NCBI RefSeq assembly: GCF_029892685.1
Contig: NZ_JARXVD010000004.1
Span: forward strand, 285,979 to 349,978
Source of the DNA: Mycobacterium sp. OTB74
Lineage (GTDB): Bacteria; Actinomycetota; Actinomycetes; Mycobacteriales; Mycobacteriaceae
Direction of reading: 5' to 3'
DNA length: 64,000 nucleotides
The position numbers and the translations under genes were made by a program. Position 1 is the first letter of the stretch. Each line of letters starts with the position of its first letter. Under the pieces are notes generated by a model. It searched no databases. It had not been told where the DNA came from and saw nothing but the letters and a program-made list of their open reading frames with translations. Of this stretch, positions 42,178 to 51,815 are shown one piece after another.

Positions 42178-42345
42178 GTGCCGGCGAATGACGACCGCCC
42201 CTGCGAAAGCCGCCCCGGTCACCCGGGGCCGCTTCTGCACATCAACGACACACACAAGTCAAGGCTCGCACACCCGGCGGGCATGGGTCACGGGCGCGCA
42301 ACCAGAAAGGAAACAGCCCATGACCTGGATGAAGATCAGCGATGA
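42178..42345 (+). CDS. Small ORF of the remnant patch (55 aa)
   Basis: A GTG-started frame follows GCGAGGAGCAGCCC and encodes 55 residues beginning VPANDDRPCESRP. It overlaps the next frame. An alternative ATG at 42188 in another phase runs through to 42430 (80 aa) and includes the MTWMK segment. Neither is confidently expressed. Confidence 0.25.
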   Translation: MPANDDRPCESRPGHPGPLLHINDTHKSRLAHPAGMGHGRATRKETAHDLDEDQR

Positions 42346-42430
42346 CTTCTCCGACGGCTGCCGGGTGTTTAGCGATGCGGCATTCCGTATTCATGTCGCG
42401 GCACTAGTTTTCCGGTCTAGAGCGCCCTAG
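42320..42430 (+). pseudogene. Truncated phage/ICE replication-type gene start
   Basis: An AGAAAGGAAAC ribosome site precedes ATG 42320. The frame reads MTWMKISDDFSDGC and SDAAFRIHVAALVF, then stops at residue 36. The opening resembles the N-terminus of longer replication or HTH proteins of actinophages and ICEs, so the gene appears cut short. This is a recalled resemblance without a search. Confidence 0.45.
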
Positions 42431-42562
42431 GCACCGGGTGATGGTAACCCGTCACAGTGTTGCGCATCGCACACCTTGGGGAAGTGATATCTGTCACACT
42501 AAAAACTCAACTTGCAGTTAGGACCGGCAAAGAGCTGGACCACAGAAAGAGGGAGATGGGTG

Positions 42563-42895
42563 ATGAAAAGGTTGGCGACTGTTCTGTCGGTGGGTGCGGC
42601 GCTGCTGGTCGGTAGCTATGTCCCGAGCGCGCTGGCGGACCCCCCAACACCCGGTCAGTTTTGCAGCCAGGATTTAGAGGGCAAATCCAACACTGCCAAG
42701 GACGGCACCAAGCTCACATGCGTGACGGGCCAGGACGGCAAGGACCGCTGGAGCGCGGCAGGTGCACCAGGTGCGGCGGCGGCCGGTCAGTTTTGCAGCA
42801 AAGACTTAGAGGGCAAGACCGGCACCGCTAGTGACGGGACCAAGCTCACCTGCACGGCTGGCACAGATGGCAAGGACCGCTGGACCAAGAAATAG
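42563..42895 (+). CDS. Secreted protein with two 44-residue Cys repeats
   Basis: This 110-residue protein has a clear signal peptide (LATVLSVGAALLVGSYVPSA, cleavage after ALA-D) and two near-identical modules starting at residues 31 and 75. Each reads GQFCS-DLEGK, then DGTKLTC, then GKDRW, with two cysteines that probably form a disulfide inside each module. AGGGAG lies before the ATG 42563. The modules are joined by an Ala/Gly linker. Similar short DGTKLTC modules occur in other actinobacterial exported proteins; function is unknown. It stands alone within the decayed patch. Confidence 0.75.
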   Translation: MKRLATVLSVGAALLVGSYVPSALADPPTPGQFCSQDLEGKSNTAKDGTKLTCVTGQDGKDRWSAAGAPGAAAAGQFCSKDLEGKTGTASDGTKLTCTAGTDGKDRWTKK

Positions 42896-42910
42896 GCCAG
42901 CTCGCATCCC

Positions 42911-43070
42911 GCCCAGGAACGGGACCGCATGATCGTCGAGCTGGGCAGCGCGGCTGGACCCACGCCAAGATCGGCCGCCGCGTTTGGATGGCCGAGTCTG
43001 TGGTCCGGCGGGCGCTGGAGCGCATCCGCGACGGCGGCTTCGGGCAGGCGATGTTGCAGGCCTGGGCGGC
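42911..43070 (+). pseudogene. Frameshifted HTH-like fragment
   Basis: Two adjoining frames together look like one helix-turn-helix protein: QERDRMIVELGSA in the first, then GWTHAKIGRRVWMAESVVRR and ALERIRDGG in the second. The phase changes near 42950. No start with a ribosome site precedes it. I read it as a degraded regulator or replication-protein fragment. Confidence 0.4.
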
Positions 43071-43248
43071 ACGTCATTTCGTAGCAAATGCACGCGCGAC
43101 CCCCATGAAGGTGTCGCTAATGCTGACAAGGGCCGTCAGGTTGGCGGTGTCCATACCGGCCTCCCGCACGGTGGGGTAAAAACGTTGAATTACAACCCCT
43201 GCGCTACTGGCCGAGGCCGAAATTCGGTAGATATCCGCTGGTAGAAGG

Positions 43249-43854
43249 CTACTTTGCCGACAAGAGCCGCTCGACATATTTGGCGATGACATCCACCTCG
43301 AGATTGACGGTGGTGCCCACCGGGGCACGGCCCAGCGTCGTCAGCGACAGCGTGGTGGGAATCAAGGAGATTTCAAACCAATCCCCCTGTGCGTCGCGTC
43401 CTAGGCCGGAAACCGTCAGAGAGACACCGTCGACCGTGATCGAGCCCTTCTCCACCACGTAGCGTGCCAGCTGCTCCGGCAGCGCAATGCGCACCACCTC
43501 CCAGTTCTCGGAAGGAGTGCGGGCCAACACAGTTCCGACGCCATCGACGTGGCCCTGCACGATGTGTCCACCCAGGCGGCTGTTGATCGCCGCGGCACGC
43601 TCCAGGTTGACCCGGCCACCGACGTCGACGCCCGCCAGGCTCGACCGATTGAGTGTCTCGGCCATGACGTCGGCGGAGAATGCGCCGTCGGACAGCACCT
43701 CGACGACGGTCAGGCATACGCCGTTGACCGCGATCGAGTCGCCGTGTCCCGCATCGGCGGTGACCAGCGGTCCGCGGATGACGAACCGGGCGGCGTCGGC
43801 CAGTTGATCCTTGCTGACGATCTCGCCGAGCTCTTCGACAATGCCGGTGAACAT
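43249..43854 (-). CDS. ribC: Riboflavin synthase, alpha chain
   Basis: This enzyme disproportionates two lumazine molecules to riboflavin. The 201-residue protein has the two lumazine-binding repeats: MFTGIVEELGEI with DSIAVNGVCLTVVE, and GHIVQGHVDGVG with GSITVDGVSLTVSG. ATG 43854 is the conserved start. It is separated from ribBA and ribH by the decayed patch but points the same way. Confidence 0.96.
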   Translation of the reverse strand: MFTGIVEELGEIVSKDQLADAARFVIRGPLVTADAGHGDSIAVNGVCLTVVEVLSDGAFSADVMAETLNRSSLAGVDVGGRVNLERAAAINSRLGGHIVQGHVDGVGTVLARTPSENWEVVRIALPEQLARYVVEKGSITVDGVSLTVSGLGRDAQGDWFEISLIPTTLSLTTLGRAPVGTTVNLEVDVIAKYVERLLSAK

Positions 43855-43867
43855 GGGTCCAGCCTAG

Positions 43868-44407
43868 CTATCCCCCGTCGCTGCGCTCGCCCCCTGGAAC
43901 ATCCCCCGTCGCTGCGCTCGCCCCCAAAAGCTGCTTCTCACCGAAGTAGTGGGCCACCGGGTTGCCGTTGAAATTGCCAATTGGCCGGTAGCCCTCGGAT
44001 TCGTAGAGCCGCTGGGCGTGCGGCTGGCGAACACCAGTGTCCAGCCGGGCCACCGTGTATCCGAGTCCCCTGGCCGCATCTTCCAAGGCGCGCAGCAGGA
44101 TTCGGGCGAGACCTTGGCGCCGAGCCCCCGGCACGACGTACATCCGCTTGATCTCGCAGGACCCGTCGGGCAGTCGTTTCAGGCCACCGGCGCACACCGG
44201 GACACCAGAGCGGTACCCAACCAGGTAGACACCGTTCGGCGGGCCGAGTTGGGTCGGTCCAGCTTTGGGCATTTCTGGTGCATTGAGGTCCAAGCCGCCG
44301 CGGACGTCGGCATACAGGGCGGCCATCTCGGCTTCCATGGCTCCGACCAGTCCTGCTCCCTCGTCGGAGTCGATCGGAATCGCGCGAAATTCGAGTTCAG
44401 CCACCAC
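43868..44407 (-). CDS. GNAT-family acetyltransferase with repeat-encoded tail
   Basis: This protein of about 179 residues has the acetyl-CoA site RMYVVPGARRQGLARILLRA and the C-terminal RLYESEGYRPIGNF usual for GNAT enzymes. Start is GTG 44407 or 44404; it is divergent from lprG. The last 18 or so residues (GASAATGDVPGGERSDGG) are encoded wholly by two copies of a 25-bp dispersed repeat, so the natural end has been replaced or extended. Substrate is unknown. Confidence 0.82.
   Translation of the reverse strand: MVAELEFRAIPIDSDEGAGLVGAMEAEMAALYADVRGGLDLNAPEMPKAGPTQLGPPNGVYLVGYRSGVPVCAGGLKRLPDGSCEIKRMYVVPGARRQGLARILLRALEDAARGLGYTVARLDTGVRQPHAQRLYESEGYRPIGNFNGNPVAHYFGEKQLLGASAATGDVPGGERSDGG
43870..43925. 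repeat. Two 25-bp direct repeats, 31-bp period
   Basis: ATCCCCCGTCGCTGCGCTCG followed by CCCCC occurs perfectly at 43870-43894 and 43901-43925. The minus-strand form, GGGCGAGCGCAGCGACGGG, recurs with one change between sufB and sufD near 1495-1515. It overlaps the 3' end of the GNAT gene and the space before ribC. Confidence 0.9.
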
Positions 44408-44462
44408 GCCTGCCGTTCTACCCGCCCATCGCACAGACCAGCACGTCACGTACACCTATACG

Positions 44463-45185
44463 ATGCAGGGCATGCAGACGCGCAAACGCTTCGCTGTCCT
44501 ATTCTCTCTTTTCGCTGTGGTGCTCGCCGGCGTTCTCCTGGCTTCCGGTTGTTCGAAGTCAGAGGGCTCGCAGACCCCGCTGCCGGATGCCGCGGGGCTG
44601 CTCAAGCAGTCCGCTGACACCACCCGCGCTCAGCAGAGCGTGCACTTGGTGCTGACGGTCAACGGCAAGATTCCGTCGATGACGCTGTCCAGGCTCGCGG
44701 GCGACCTGACGCTGACCCCGGCGGTAGCCGCCAAGGGCGAGGCCGACCTGAGCTTTGCCGGCGCCCCCATCAAGGGCGCACCGTTCGTGGTCGTCGACGG
44801 CACCCTGTACGCCGCACTGAGCTCCGGCGGTCAGCCCATCGAGATCGGACCGGCCGCCGACGTGTATGACGTCTCGGCCATCCTGCGGCCTGAGACCGGG
44901 CTCTCGAACATCCTGTCCAACTTCTCGAACCCGAAGGCCGAGGGCCGCGAAACCATCAACGGGGTGTCGACGGTCAAGATCACCGGCACGGTCAGCGCCG
45001 ACGCGGTCAACAAGATCGCCCCGCAGCTCAAGGCCAGCGCACCCCTGCCGGGTACCGCGTGGATCGAAGAAGGCGGCAACCACCAGCTTGAGCAGGCGCA
45101 GCTGGAAGTTACCCCGGGCAACAACATCCAGATGACCCTGACCGACTGGGGTAAGCCGGTCACCGTCTCCAAGCCGTCCGAGTAA
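44463..45185 (+). CDS. lprG: LprG-like lipoprotein
   Basis: LprG carries triacylated glycolipids or triacylglycerides across the periplasm with the P55 transporter. The 240-residue precursor has a signal peptide with lipobox LLASGC (Cys30), then [39 protein letters not shown], and [20 protein letters not shown]. The start is ATG 44463 or ATG 44472. The stop and the P55 start share one base (TAATG), so they are coupled. Confidence 0.93.
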   Translation: MQGMQTRKRFAVLFSLFAVVLAGVLLASGCSKSEGSQTPLPDAAGLLKQSADTTRAQQSVHLVLTVNGKIPSMTLSRLAGDLTLTPAVAAKGEADLSFAGAPIKGAPFVVVDGTLYAALSSGGQPIEIGPAADVYDVSAILRPETGLSNILSNFSNPKAEGRETINGVSTVKITGTVSADAVNKIAPQLKASAPLPGTAWIEEGGNHQLEQAQLEVTPGNNIQMTLTDWGKPVTVSKPSE

Positions 45186-46762
45186 TGCGGGCGACGTCCG
45201 ACCGCTGGGTCGCGATAACGGCCGGCAGTCTGGCGGTCGTGCTCGGTGCCCTCGACACCTACGTCGTGGTCACGATCATGACCGACATGATGAAGGAGCC
45301 GCCTGACGGCGTCGGCATCCCGCTGAACAAGATTCAGCAGGTCACCCCGGTCGTCACCTGGTATCTGCTGGGCTACATCGCGGCCATGCCACTGTTAGGC
45401 CGGGCGTCGGACCGGTTCGGCCGCAAGCTGGTCCTGCAGGTCAGCCTGGCCGCGTTCGCGATCGGTTCGGTCGTGACGGCGTTGTCCGGCTCGTTTCCCG
45501 ACCTGAACCAGCTGATCGAGCCGCTCAACCAGCTGATCATCGGCCGGGCCATCCAGGGAACCGCCAGCGGCGCCCTGCTGCCGGTGACGTTGGCGCTGGC
45601 GGCCGACCTCTGGTCGGCCCGCAACCGGGCCGGCGTGCTCGGCGGCGTCGGGGCAGCACAGGAGCTGGGCAGTGTGCTCGGTCCGCTGTACGGCGTCGGG
45701 GTGGTGTGGCTGCTGCACACCTGGCGCGATGTCTTCTGGATCAACGTGCCCCTGACGGTCGTGGCCATGCTGCTGATCCATATCAGCCTGCCGAAACACA
45801 GCGAGTCCGAATCCCCGCAACGCATCGACGTGACCGGCGGCGTGCTGCTGGCGGCGTCGCTGGGCTTGGCTACCTGGGGTCTGTACAACCCGAACCCAGA
45901 CGGCAAGCAGGTGCTGCCGGAAAACGGCCCGCCGCTGCTGATCGCGGCAGTGATCGCCGCGGTCGCGTTCTTCGTCTGGGAGAAGATGGCCCGGACCCGG
46001 CTTATCGACCCGCAGGGGGTGCGGTTCCGGCCGTTCCTGGCCGGGCTCGGCTCGTCGCTGTGTGCGGGTGCGGCCTTGATGGTGACACTGGTCAACGTCG
46101 AGCTGTTCAGCCGGGGTGTGCTGGGCCTGGATCAGAACACGGCGGTCGGCAAGCTGGTGTGGTTCCTGGGCGCGCTTCCGGTCGGGGCACTGATCGGCGG
46201 CTGGATCGCCATCCGGATCGGTGACCGGATTGTCGCGGTCGCCGGTCTTGTAATTGCCGGCTTCGCGTATTGGCTTGTGTCGCACTGGCATATGGACGTC
46301 TTGACGGCCAGTCACAGCCTGGTAGCCATGAAGCTGCCCGTATTGCCGACCGATCTGATCATCGCCGGCTTCGGCCTCGGGTTGGTCATCGGGCCGCTGA
46401 CTTCGGCGACACTGCGCGTGGTGCCGACCGCCCAGCACGGCATCGCCTCTGCGGCCGTGGTGGTCTCCCGGATGATCGGCATGCTGATCGGCATGGCTGC
46501 GCTGTCGGCGTGGGGCCTGTACAAGTTCAACCAGAACCTGGCCGCCATGCCCACCCACAAGCCCACCAGCTTGGCCGATGCGGCGGCGCAGCTCGAACGC
46601 AACGTGCGCACCGCCTACGCCATGCAGTACGCATCGATATTCCAGATCACCGCGATCATCTGCATCGTCGGTGCCGTGCTGGGCCTGCTGATCGCGGGCC
46701 GTAAAGAGCACGCCGAGGAACCCGATACCGCCACCGAGGCCGATCCCGTTCCGGTGACATAG
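45185..46762 (+). CDS. P55-like MFS efflux transporter
   Basis: This 525-residue major facilitator protein has 14 predicted spans. [16 protein letters not shown] forms the first span, [15 protein letters not shown] is the conserved loop-2 motif and [12 protein letters not shown] is motif C of drug-proton antiporters. It is coupled to lprG and matches the M. tuberculosis P55 gene (Rv1410c), which exports lipid with LprG and affects drug tolerance. Confidence 0.93.
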   Translation: MRATSDRWVAITAGSLAVVLGALDTYVVVTIMTDMMKEPPDGVGIPLNKIQQVTPVVTWYLLGYIAAMPLLGRASDRFGRKLVLQVSLAAFAIGSVVTALSGSFPDLNQLIEPLNQLIIGRAIQGTASGALLPVTLALAADLWSARNRAGVLGGVGAAQELGSVLGPLYGVGVVWLLHTWRDVFWINVPLTVVAMLLIHISLPKHSESESPQRIDVTGGVLLAASLGLATWGLYNPNPDGKQVLPENGPPLLIAAVIAAVAFFVWEKMARTRLIDPQGVRFRPFLAGLGSSLCAGAALMVTLVNVELFSRGVLGLDQNTAVGKLVWFLGALPVGALIGGWIAIRIGDRIVAVAGLVIAGFAYWLVSHWHMDVLTASHSLVAMKLPVLPTDLIIAGFGLGLVIGPLTSATLRVVPTAQHGIASAAVVVSRMIGMLIGMAALSAWGLYKFNQNLAAMPTHKPTSLADAAAQLERNVRTAYAMQYASIFQITAIICIVGAVLGLLIAGRKEHAEEPDTATEADPVPVT

Positions 46763-46784
46763 CGGTGCGTTAGGCAGATATGGG

Positions 46785-46831
46785 TGTGGCCCCAGACTCG
46801 ACGCGTTTGTGCGTTGAAATCTAGGGCCACA
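46785..46831. terminator. Hairpin after P55, probable terminator
   Basis: TGTGGCCCcAGA and TCTaGGGCCACA form a 12-base arm pair with one mismatch around a 23-base loop that itself holds ACGC/GCGT. GTCATTTTG follows. It lies between converging genes. Confidence 0.6.
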
Positions 46832-46863
46832 GTCATTTTGTCGGCTCCGGCGTCAGCGGTCGG

Positions 46864-47100
46864 CTAGCACCGTTCCAGCCCTGGACGCATCAGGACCACG
46901 TTGTCGGGAATGTAGTCGGGCCGCTCACACTGCGGCGCAGTGTGCGTAGTGAACCGGTCCAGCGCCCCGTCAACGGCGTCGTCGAAATCCTCGACCACGC
47001 TCAGCACCGCCCGCAACGGGCGGAACACCATGTCCTTGAGCCCGTCTTTCATGCCGTCATCACCCGGGCGAAAGCCGAGCCAGTCCTGCAATGCAGTCAT
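46864..47100 (-). CDS. Small hypothetical protein (78 aa)
   Basis: This is a 78-residue soluble protein starting MTALQDWLGFRPGDDGMKDG, with an amphipathic helix (DMVFRPLRAVLSVVEDFDD) and two cysteines near the end (QCERPDYIPDNVVLMRP and a terminal Cys). No signal peptide or membrane segment is present. It is flanked by a hairpin and a 300-bp empty stretch. I do not recognise the family; the helix and acidic pattern argue that it is really translated. Confidence 0.5.
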   Translation of the reverse strand: MTALQDWLGFRPGDDGMKDGLKDMVFRPLRAVLSVVEDFDDAVDGALDRFTTHTAPQCERPDYIPDNVVLMRPGLERC

Positions 47101-47411
47101 GCTCGTAATCCTTTGCTCGTGTTCGCCGCCGCGGAATTGACTTCGGTGTCAGCGGTATCGGCGGCCGAGTCAGACGACTCGGTCTGTCGGCTCGATTTTA
47201 CGGGCGTGCAATTGACTCTTCCTGGGGGAACGCGACGCCCTTGATCTCAAAGCGATAACGACTGGCCGAATTGTCGCCCGTAGGAAGTGGCCTGCATCAC
47301 ATCGAAACCACCGCTGCCTGACGCGTCTCAGACGATTGCGAAAAAACGCAACCGCCGGTGCTGAAAAACCATCCGTCGAACCGAAAAGGCCGCTCGATGG
47401 CGTCTGACCCG
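47101..47411. other. Non-coding stretch before ribD; no gene supported
   Basis: No convincing frame was found. It contains a small perfect hairpin, CCGAGTC-AGAC-GACTCGG (47165-47182), and AT-richer pieces near 47335-47380, which could include promoter elements for the small gene to its left. Confidence 0.5.
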
Positions 47412-48428
47412 CTAGTTCGGCACCAAACTGAGTCGGATATCCGGCCCGATCGGCTCCATGCCGTCGAACCTCCACCGCCGGGCCTGCCCGATGCTGGCGA
47501 CGCCTACATCGTCGACCGCAGTAATAGGTCCACCCAGCAACATCGGCGCCTGATAAGCCAGAATCCGGTCCACCAGGCCGGCCCGAACGAAGGCGCCGGC
47601 CAGCACAGGACCACCTTCCAGAATCACGTCGGTCCGGTCCGACAGTGCCTGCATCACCTCGTGCGGGTCTCGGGTGCGGATAACCATGGTCCGCGAGTCG
47701 TCGTTCAAAATCTTTGCTTCGGAGGATATTTCACGCATTCCGACCACCACCCGCAAAGGCTGACGGGGAGCCAGCGAGCCATCAGGCAGCCGCGCGGTCA
47801 GGGTGGGGTCGTCAGCGAGCACCGTGCCTGTGCCCACCACGATGGCGTCGGCCACGCCGCGATGCCGATGCACGTCGGCCCGGGCCGCACCGCTGGTGAT
47901 CCATTGACTCGACCCATCGGCCGCCGCACTGCGACCATCGACGCTGGCCGCAAATTTCCACGTCACATGGGGTCGACCGGTGCGCTGCCGGTGCAACCAC
48001 TCGCGCAGCGGCCCGCCGGCCACCGCCTCGGCCAGCACCCCGGGCTGCACCCGCACTCCCGCCTCGACCAGCCGCTCCGACCCGCCGGCCGCAACCGGGT
48101 TCGGGTCGGCGACCGCATAGACCACACCGACGATGCCGGCGTCCAGCAGCGCATCGACGCAGGGACCGGTGCGGCCGTAATGGTTGCACGGTTCCAGGGT
48201 GATCACGGCGGTGCCGCCGACGGCACGTCGCCCGGCTCGACGCAGCGCCATCACCTCGGCGTGTGCCTCCCCCGCCGGCTGAGTGCCGCCGACGCCGGCC
48301 ACAGCGCCGCCGCGGTCCAGGATCACCGCACCGACCGGCGGATTCGGGTAGGTCGTACCCTTGACCGCTTCGGCCTGTTCGATCGCCAGCCGCATTGCGG
48401 CCTCGATCACCGGACCGTCGAGCGTCAC
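47412..48428 (-). CDS. ribD: RibD, pyrimidine deaminase/reductase
   Basis: This bifunctional riboflavin enzyme of 338 residues has an N-terminal zinc deaminase (AHAEVMALR, then [18 protein letters not shown]) and a C-terminal NADPH reductase ([12 protein letters not shown], then [19 protein letters not shown]). The start GTG 48428 overlaps the rpe stop (GTGA). It lies at the end of the yhhN-priA-fmt-rsmB-rpe-ribD run. Confidence 0.96.
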   Translation of the reverse strand: MTLDGPVIEAAMRLAIEQAEAVKGTTYPNPPVGAVILDRGGAVAGVGGTQPAGEAHAEVMALRRAGRRAVGGTAVITLEPCNHYGRTGPCVDALLDAGIVGVVYAVADPNPVAAGGSERLVEAGVRVQPGVLAEAVAGGPLREWLHRQRTGRPHVTWKFAASVDGRSAAADGSSQWITSGAARADVHRHRGVADAIVVGTGTVLADDPTLTARLPDGSLAPRQPLRVVVGMREISSEAKILNDDSRTMVIRTRDPHEVMQALSDRTDVILEGGPVLAGAFVRAGLVDRILAYQAPMLLGGPITAVDDVGVASIGQARRWRFDGMEPIGPDIRLSLVPN

Positions 48429-49102
48429 AGCACCAGGTGCGGAGAGGCGGCCGCGGCCTGCCGCCGCAGGGCCGCCACCGCTTCGGCCGGATCGGCCGCG
48501 TTGTAGACCGCCGAACCTGCGACGAAGCAGTCGACGCCGGCTTCGGCGGCCGCCTCGATGGTGTCGGCGTTGATGCCGCCGTCGATCTCGACCACGATGG
48601 TCAGCTCACCGGCGTCGACCAGGCGACGGACCGCCGCGACCTTCGGCAGCACCTCCGGGATGAATTTCTGACCGCCGAAGCCCGGCTCGACGGACATCAC
48701 CAGGAGCGTGTCGAAGTCCTTGAGGATTTCCAGGTAGGGCTCGATCGGGGTACCCGGCTTGACGCTCAGCCCGGCCTTGGCCCCCGCCGCACGGATATCG
48801 CGGGCCACCGACCGCGGATCATCGGTGGCCTCGGCGTGGAAGGTCACGTTGTAGGCGCCCGCTTCGGCGTACGGCGGTGCCCAGCGCTTCGGGTCCTCGA
48901 TCATCAGATGGCAGTCCATCGGGATGTCTGTGACCTTGAGCAGGCTCTCCACCACCGGCAGCCCAAGTGTCAGGTTGGGCACGAAGTGGTTGTCCATCAC
49001 GTCGACGTGCAGCCAGTCGGCTCCGGTGACGGCGGCGGTCTCGTCGGCGAGCCGAGCGAAGTCCGCGGAAAGGATGGACGGGGCGATCATGGGTCCTGCC
49101 AT
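48425..49102 (-). CDS. rpe: Ribulose-phosphate 3-epimerase
   Basis: The enzyme interconverts ribulose and xylulose 5-phosphates. The 225-residue TIM barrel has [32 protein letters not shown] with a catalytic Asp, DCHLMIEDP, and [12 protein letters not shown] with the second Asp. ATG 49102 is chosen by comparison with family length. It supplies ribulose 5-phosphate to the riboflavin and pentose phosphate routes. Confidence 0.97.
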   Translation of the reverse strand: MAGPMIAPSILSADFARLADETAAVTGADWLHVDVMDNHFVPNLTLGLPVVESLLKVTDIPMDCHLMIEDPKRWAPPYAEAGAYNVTFHAEATDDPRSVARDIRAAGAKAGLSVKPGTPIEPYLEILKDFDTLLVMSVEPGFGGQKFIPEVLPKVAAVRRLVDAGELTIVVEIDGGINADTIEAAAEAGVDCFVAGSAVYNAADPAEAVAALRRQAAAASPHLVL

Positions 49103-49107
49103 GGCCG

Positions 49108-50640
49108 TCAGACTACTTTGAGCGCGGCGGCGAACATCGCATCGGTGCCGTGCCTGTGCGGCCAAAGCTGCACGTGCGGGCCGGGACCGAGCCGGTCCGC
49201 AGGGGCGAACAGCGGCCGGGTGTCGAGCGCCTCGACCGGCTGCCGACGCACCGCGTCCGCGATCACCCCGACCGTTTCGGCCAGGTGCGGCGAACAGGTC
49301 GCATACACCACCACGCCGCCGGGGCGGGTGAGTTTGATTGCTGCAGCGAGCAATTCACGCTGCAGCTTGGTCAGGCCGGGCACATCGGCGGGCTGCCGAC
49401 GCCAGCGCGCCTCGGGACGACGGCGCAGCGCGCCCAAGCCGGTGCATGGCGCGTCGACCAGCACGCGGTCGAATGATCCGGGCTCCAAGCCGGATTGGCG
49501 GCCGTCCACCCGCAGCACCTCGACACCCATGCCCGCGGTGTTGCGCTCGACCAGGTCGGCGCGGTGCGCGGTCGGTTCGATCGCGGTGACGGTGGCCCCG
49601 CACTGTGCGGCGATCGAGGCCAGCATGGCGGTCTTGCCGCCCGGCCCCGCGCACAGGTCCAGCCAGCGCTCGTCGGATCCCTGCAGCGGTACCTCGGTCA
49701 GCGCCCGGGCCACCAGCTGGCTGCCCTCGTCCTGCACCTGAGCCCAGCCGTCGCGCACCGGATCCAGCTGGCCCGGGTCACCGCCGGGCAGGTACACCGC
49801 GTACGGCGAGTATCGGCCGACCTCGCCGCCGACCGCGGCAGCCAACTCCTCAGCGGTCATCTCACCTGCCCGGGCTGCCAGGTGCACTATCGGACGTTCG
49901 TCGTCACTGGCGAGCATGGCGTCCAGCTCTGCGGCATCGGCACCCAGCGCATCAGCGAAAGCCTGTGCCACCCAACGGGGATGGGCATGGGCGAAGGCGG
50001 TGTGTCCGATCGGGTCGGTGGCCGCCGCGGGCGCCAGCTCGGCCACCCAGGCCGCTTCGTCTTTGGCCGCAATGGTTCTCAGCACGCCGTTGACGAAACC
50101 CGCACGCGCCGTGTCGAATTCGATGCCAGCCTGTTCGACGGTAGTGTCCACCGCCGCGTGTGCGTCGACCCGGGTACGCAGCAACTGGTAGGCGCCAAGC
50201 CGCAGGAGGTCCAGCAGCACTGGGTCGATGTTGCTGGCTGGCCGCCCAGCGGCATGCTCGATAACCGCGTCGAGCAGGCCGAGGCTGCGGCAGGTGCCAT
50301 AGGTCAGTTCGGTGGCGAAGGCCGCGTCACGGCCGGTGATGGCGCGCTCGCGCAACAACGCCGGTAGCGCCAGGTTGGCGTAGGCGTCTCGTTGCGACAC
50401 CGCGCGCAGCACGTCAAACGCAGCGCGCCGGGCCGGGTCGAGGGGCTTGCGACGCGGGCCGCGTGGCCGCGATTGCTGCCCCCGGTCCTCGGTTCGGTCC
50501 CGAGTTCGGGCCGGGTCCCGACCGCGGTCACGGTCTCGCGGCGCGCCCTGGCCAGGCCTGCCCCGCTGCTGCCTATCCCGCTGCTGGCCGTCTCGCTGCT
50601 GCGGCCGACGTCCCTGTCCGTGTTCGCGTCGCTCACTCAC
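49108..50640 (-). CDS. rsmB: RsmB-like 16S rRNA m5C methyltransferase
   Basis: This 510-residue enzyme methylates a cytosine in 16S rRNA. It has an NusB-like domain (about residues 65-200) and an AdoMet domain with [18 protein letters not shown], the first cysteine in [13 protein letters not shown] and the second in [12 protein letters not shown]. The first 60 residues are a disordered Arg/Gln/Gly-rich extension with repeated QQRDRQQRG units. The GTG 50640 overlaps the fmt stop (GTGA). Confidence 0.93.
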   Translation of the reverse strand: MSERREHGQGRRPQQRDGQQRDRQQRGRPGQGAPRDRDRGRDPARTRDRTEDRGQQSRPRGPRRKPLDPARRAAFDVLRAVSQRDAYANLALPALLRERAITGRDAAFATELTYGTCRSLGLLDAVIEHAAGRPASNIDPVLLDLLRLGAYQLLRTRVDAHAAVDTTVEQAGIEFDTARAGFVNGVLRTIAAKDEAAWVAELAPAAATDPIGHTAFAHAHPRWVAQAFADALGADAAELDAMLASDDERPIVHLAARAGEMTAEELAAAVGGEVGRYSPYAVYLPGGDPGQLDPVRDGWAQVQDEGSQLVARALTEVPLQGSDERWLDLCAGPGGKTAMLASIAAQCGATVTAIEPTAHRADLVERNTAGMGVEVLRVDGRQSGLEPGSFDRVLVDAPCTGLGALRRRPEARWRRQPADVPGLTKLQRELLAAAIKLTRPGGVVVYATCSPHLAETVGVIADAVRRQPVEALDTRPLFAPADRLGPGPHVQLWPHRHGTDAMFAAALKVV

Positions 50641-51563
50641 TGCGCCACCACGCCTTCCTCCAGTCGTGCACCGCGCGCCCAGTCGGCGGCGTTCATCGCC
50701 TTCTTGCCGGGCGGCTGCACGGTACCCAACTGCACCGGCGTACTGCCGGTGCCGACCAGCACCGCCGACTTCTGTACCCGAATTGCCCCAGGCGCCAACG
50801 GATCTGCCTCGACCTGAGTCACCGGCCCGAGCTTGACCCGCAACTCACCGATCTCGGTCCAGGCACCGGGATTAGGGGTTACCGACCGGATCCGGCGATC
50901 CACCACATGGGCGGGCAGGTCCCACCGCACCCGAGCATCCTCGACCGTGACCTTGGGCGCCACAGTGACCCCGTCGGTGGCCTGCGGGACCGCGGTCAGT
51001 GCACCGTCGGCGACGCCGTCCATGGTCGCGGCCAGCAATCCGGCACCCGATTCGGCCAACCGAGCCAACAGATCACCGGAGGTGTCGGTCGGCCGAATCG
51101 TTTCGGTGACGAGGCCAAAAACCGGTCCCGAATCCAAGGCCAGTTCGATCTGGAAGGTGGTGGCACCGGTCACTTCGTCACCCGCCGCGATAGCCGCCTG
51201 CACCGGTGCGGCACCACGCCAGGCCGGCAGCACCGAGAAATGCAGGTTGATCCAGCCCAGCCGAGGTACGGCCAACAGTTCCTCGCGAAGCAGTGCGCCG
51301 TAGGCCACCACAGCGCAGCATTCGGGTGCCAGCTCTGCCAGCTCGGCGACGAACTCGGGGGCATTGGGTCGATCCGGGCGCAGCACCGGAATACCTTCTG
51401 CCAGAGCAACTTCCGCCACCGGGGACGGCTTGGGCTTGCCCCGACGACCGGCCGCTGCGTCTGGTCGGGTCAGCACCGCGACGACGTCATGGTGGGGTGA
51501 GTCGATGAGCCGACGCAGCGCGGGCACTGCGGGCTCGGGCGTTCCGGCGAAGACTATGCGCAC
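50637..51563 (-). CDS. fmt: Methionyl-tRNA formyltransferase
   Basis: The enzyme formylates initiator methionyl-tRNA. The 308-residue protein starts [19 protein letters not shown] and has the formyl-folate site [18 protein letters not shown] and the C-terminal OB-like domain with IQPPGKK-type sequence [23 protein letters not shown] 51563 is chosen; an open frame upstream to 51716 is proline-rich and unrelated. Confidence 0.96.
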   Translation of the reverse strand: MRIVFAGTPEPAVPALRRLIDSPHHDVVAVLTRPDAAAGRRGKPKPSPVAEVALAEGIPVLRPDRPNAPEFVAELAELAPECCAVVAYGALLREELLAVPRLGWINLHFSVLPAWRGAAPVQAAIAAGDEVTGATTFQIELALDSGPVFGLVTETIRPTDTSGDLLARLAESGAGLLAATMDGVADGALTAVPQATDGVTVAPKVTVEDARVRWDLPAHVVDRRIRSVTPNPGAWTEIGELRVKLGPVTQVEADPLAPGAIRVQKSAVLVGTGSTPVQLGTVQPPGKKAMNAADWARGARLEEGVVAQ

Positions 51564-51574
51564 GATGTACCAGG

Positions 51575-51757
51575 CTAGCCAACCAGCACCGACCTGCGGA
51601 CCATGCTCCGCGGCCAAGCCCCCACCGGGTACTGGCCCGGCTGGGGCCCTACCGGCTGCGGTTGGCCCCGTCGCGGCGGGCCCGGCTGCCAACCCTGCGG
51701 CGGGCCGGGGTTCCACGGGTTGGTTGTGACGTCATCCTCGCCTACGTCCGTGCTCAT
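51575..51757 (-). CDS. Possible small proline-rich protein (60 aa)
   Basis: A 60-residue frame begins [20 protein letters not shown] and continues Pro/Gly/Gln-rich, ending in a basic tail. It fills the 250-bp space between priA and fmt in the operon direction. Its composition is that of the disordered N-terminus of a membrane protein, so it may be a remnant. There is no strong ribosome site. Confidence 0.35.
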   Translation of the reverse strand: MSTDVGEDDVTTNPWNPGPPQGWQPGPPRRGQPQPVGPQPGQYPVGAWPRSMVRRSVLVG

Positions 51758-51815
51758 GTCATTTGTGACACGTCCACCACCAAACTGCTGCCGAGCCAGC
51801 CGACGCGCGCCCGAA

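Larger units (their letters stand above)
41821..43080 (+). mobile_element. Decayed phage- or ICE-like gene patch in the riboflavin locus
   Basis: The interval between ribBA and ribC holds a run of very short plus-strand frames with good ribosome sites and ATGA-type overlaps, a truncated frame that begins like actinophage/ICE replication proteins (MTWMKISDDFSD), and a frameshifted HTH-like fragment (THAKIGRRVWMAESVVRRAL). No integrase, attachment site or transposase was seen. I read it as the remnant of an integrated element; the one intact gene inside it is the repeat-containing secreted protein. Confidence 0.45.

Noticed and set aside
43074..43154. A 26-residue minus-strand ORF (MDTANLTALVSISDTFMGVA...) with GGGAGG before its ATG
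   Set aside because: The ribosome site is good, but the frame is very short, overlaps the HTH-like fragment and has no known family; support is insufficient.
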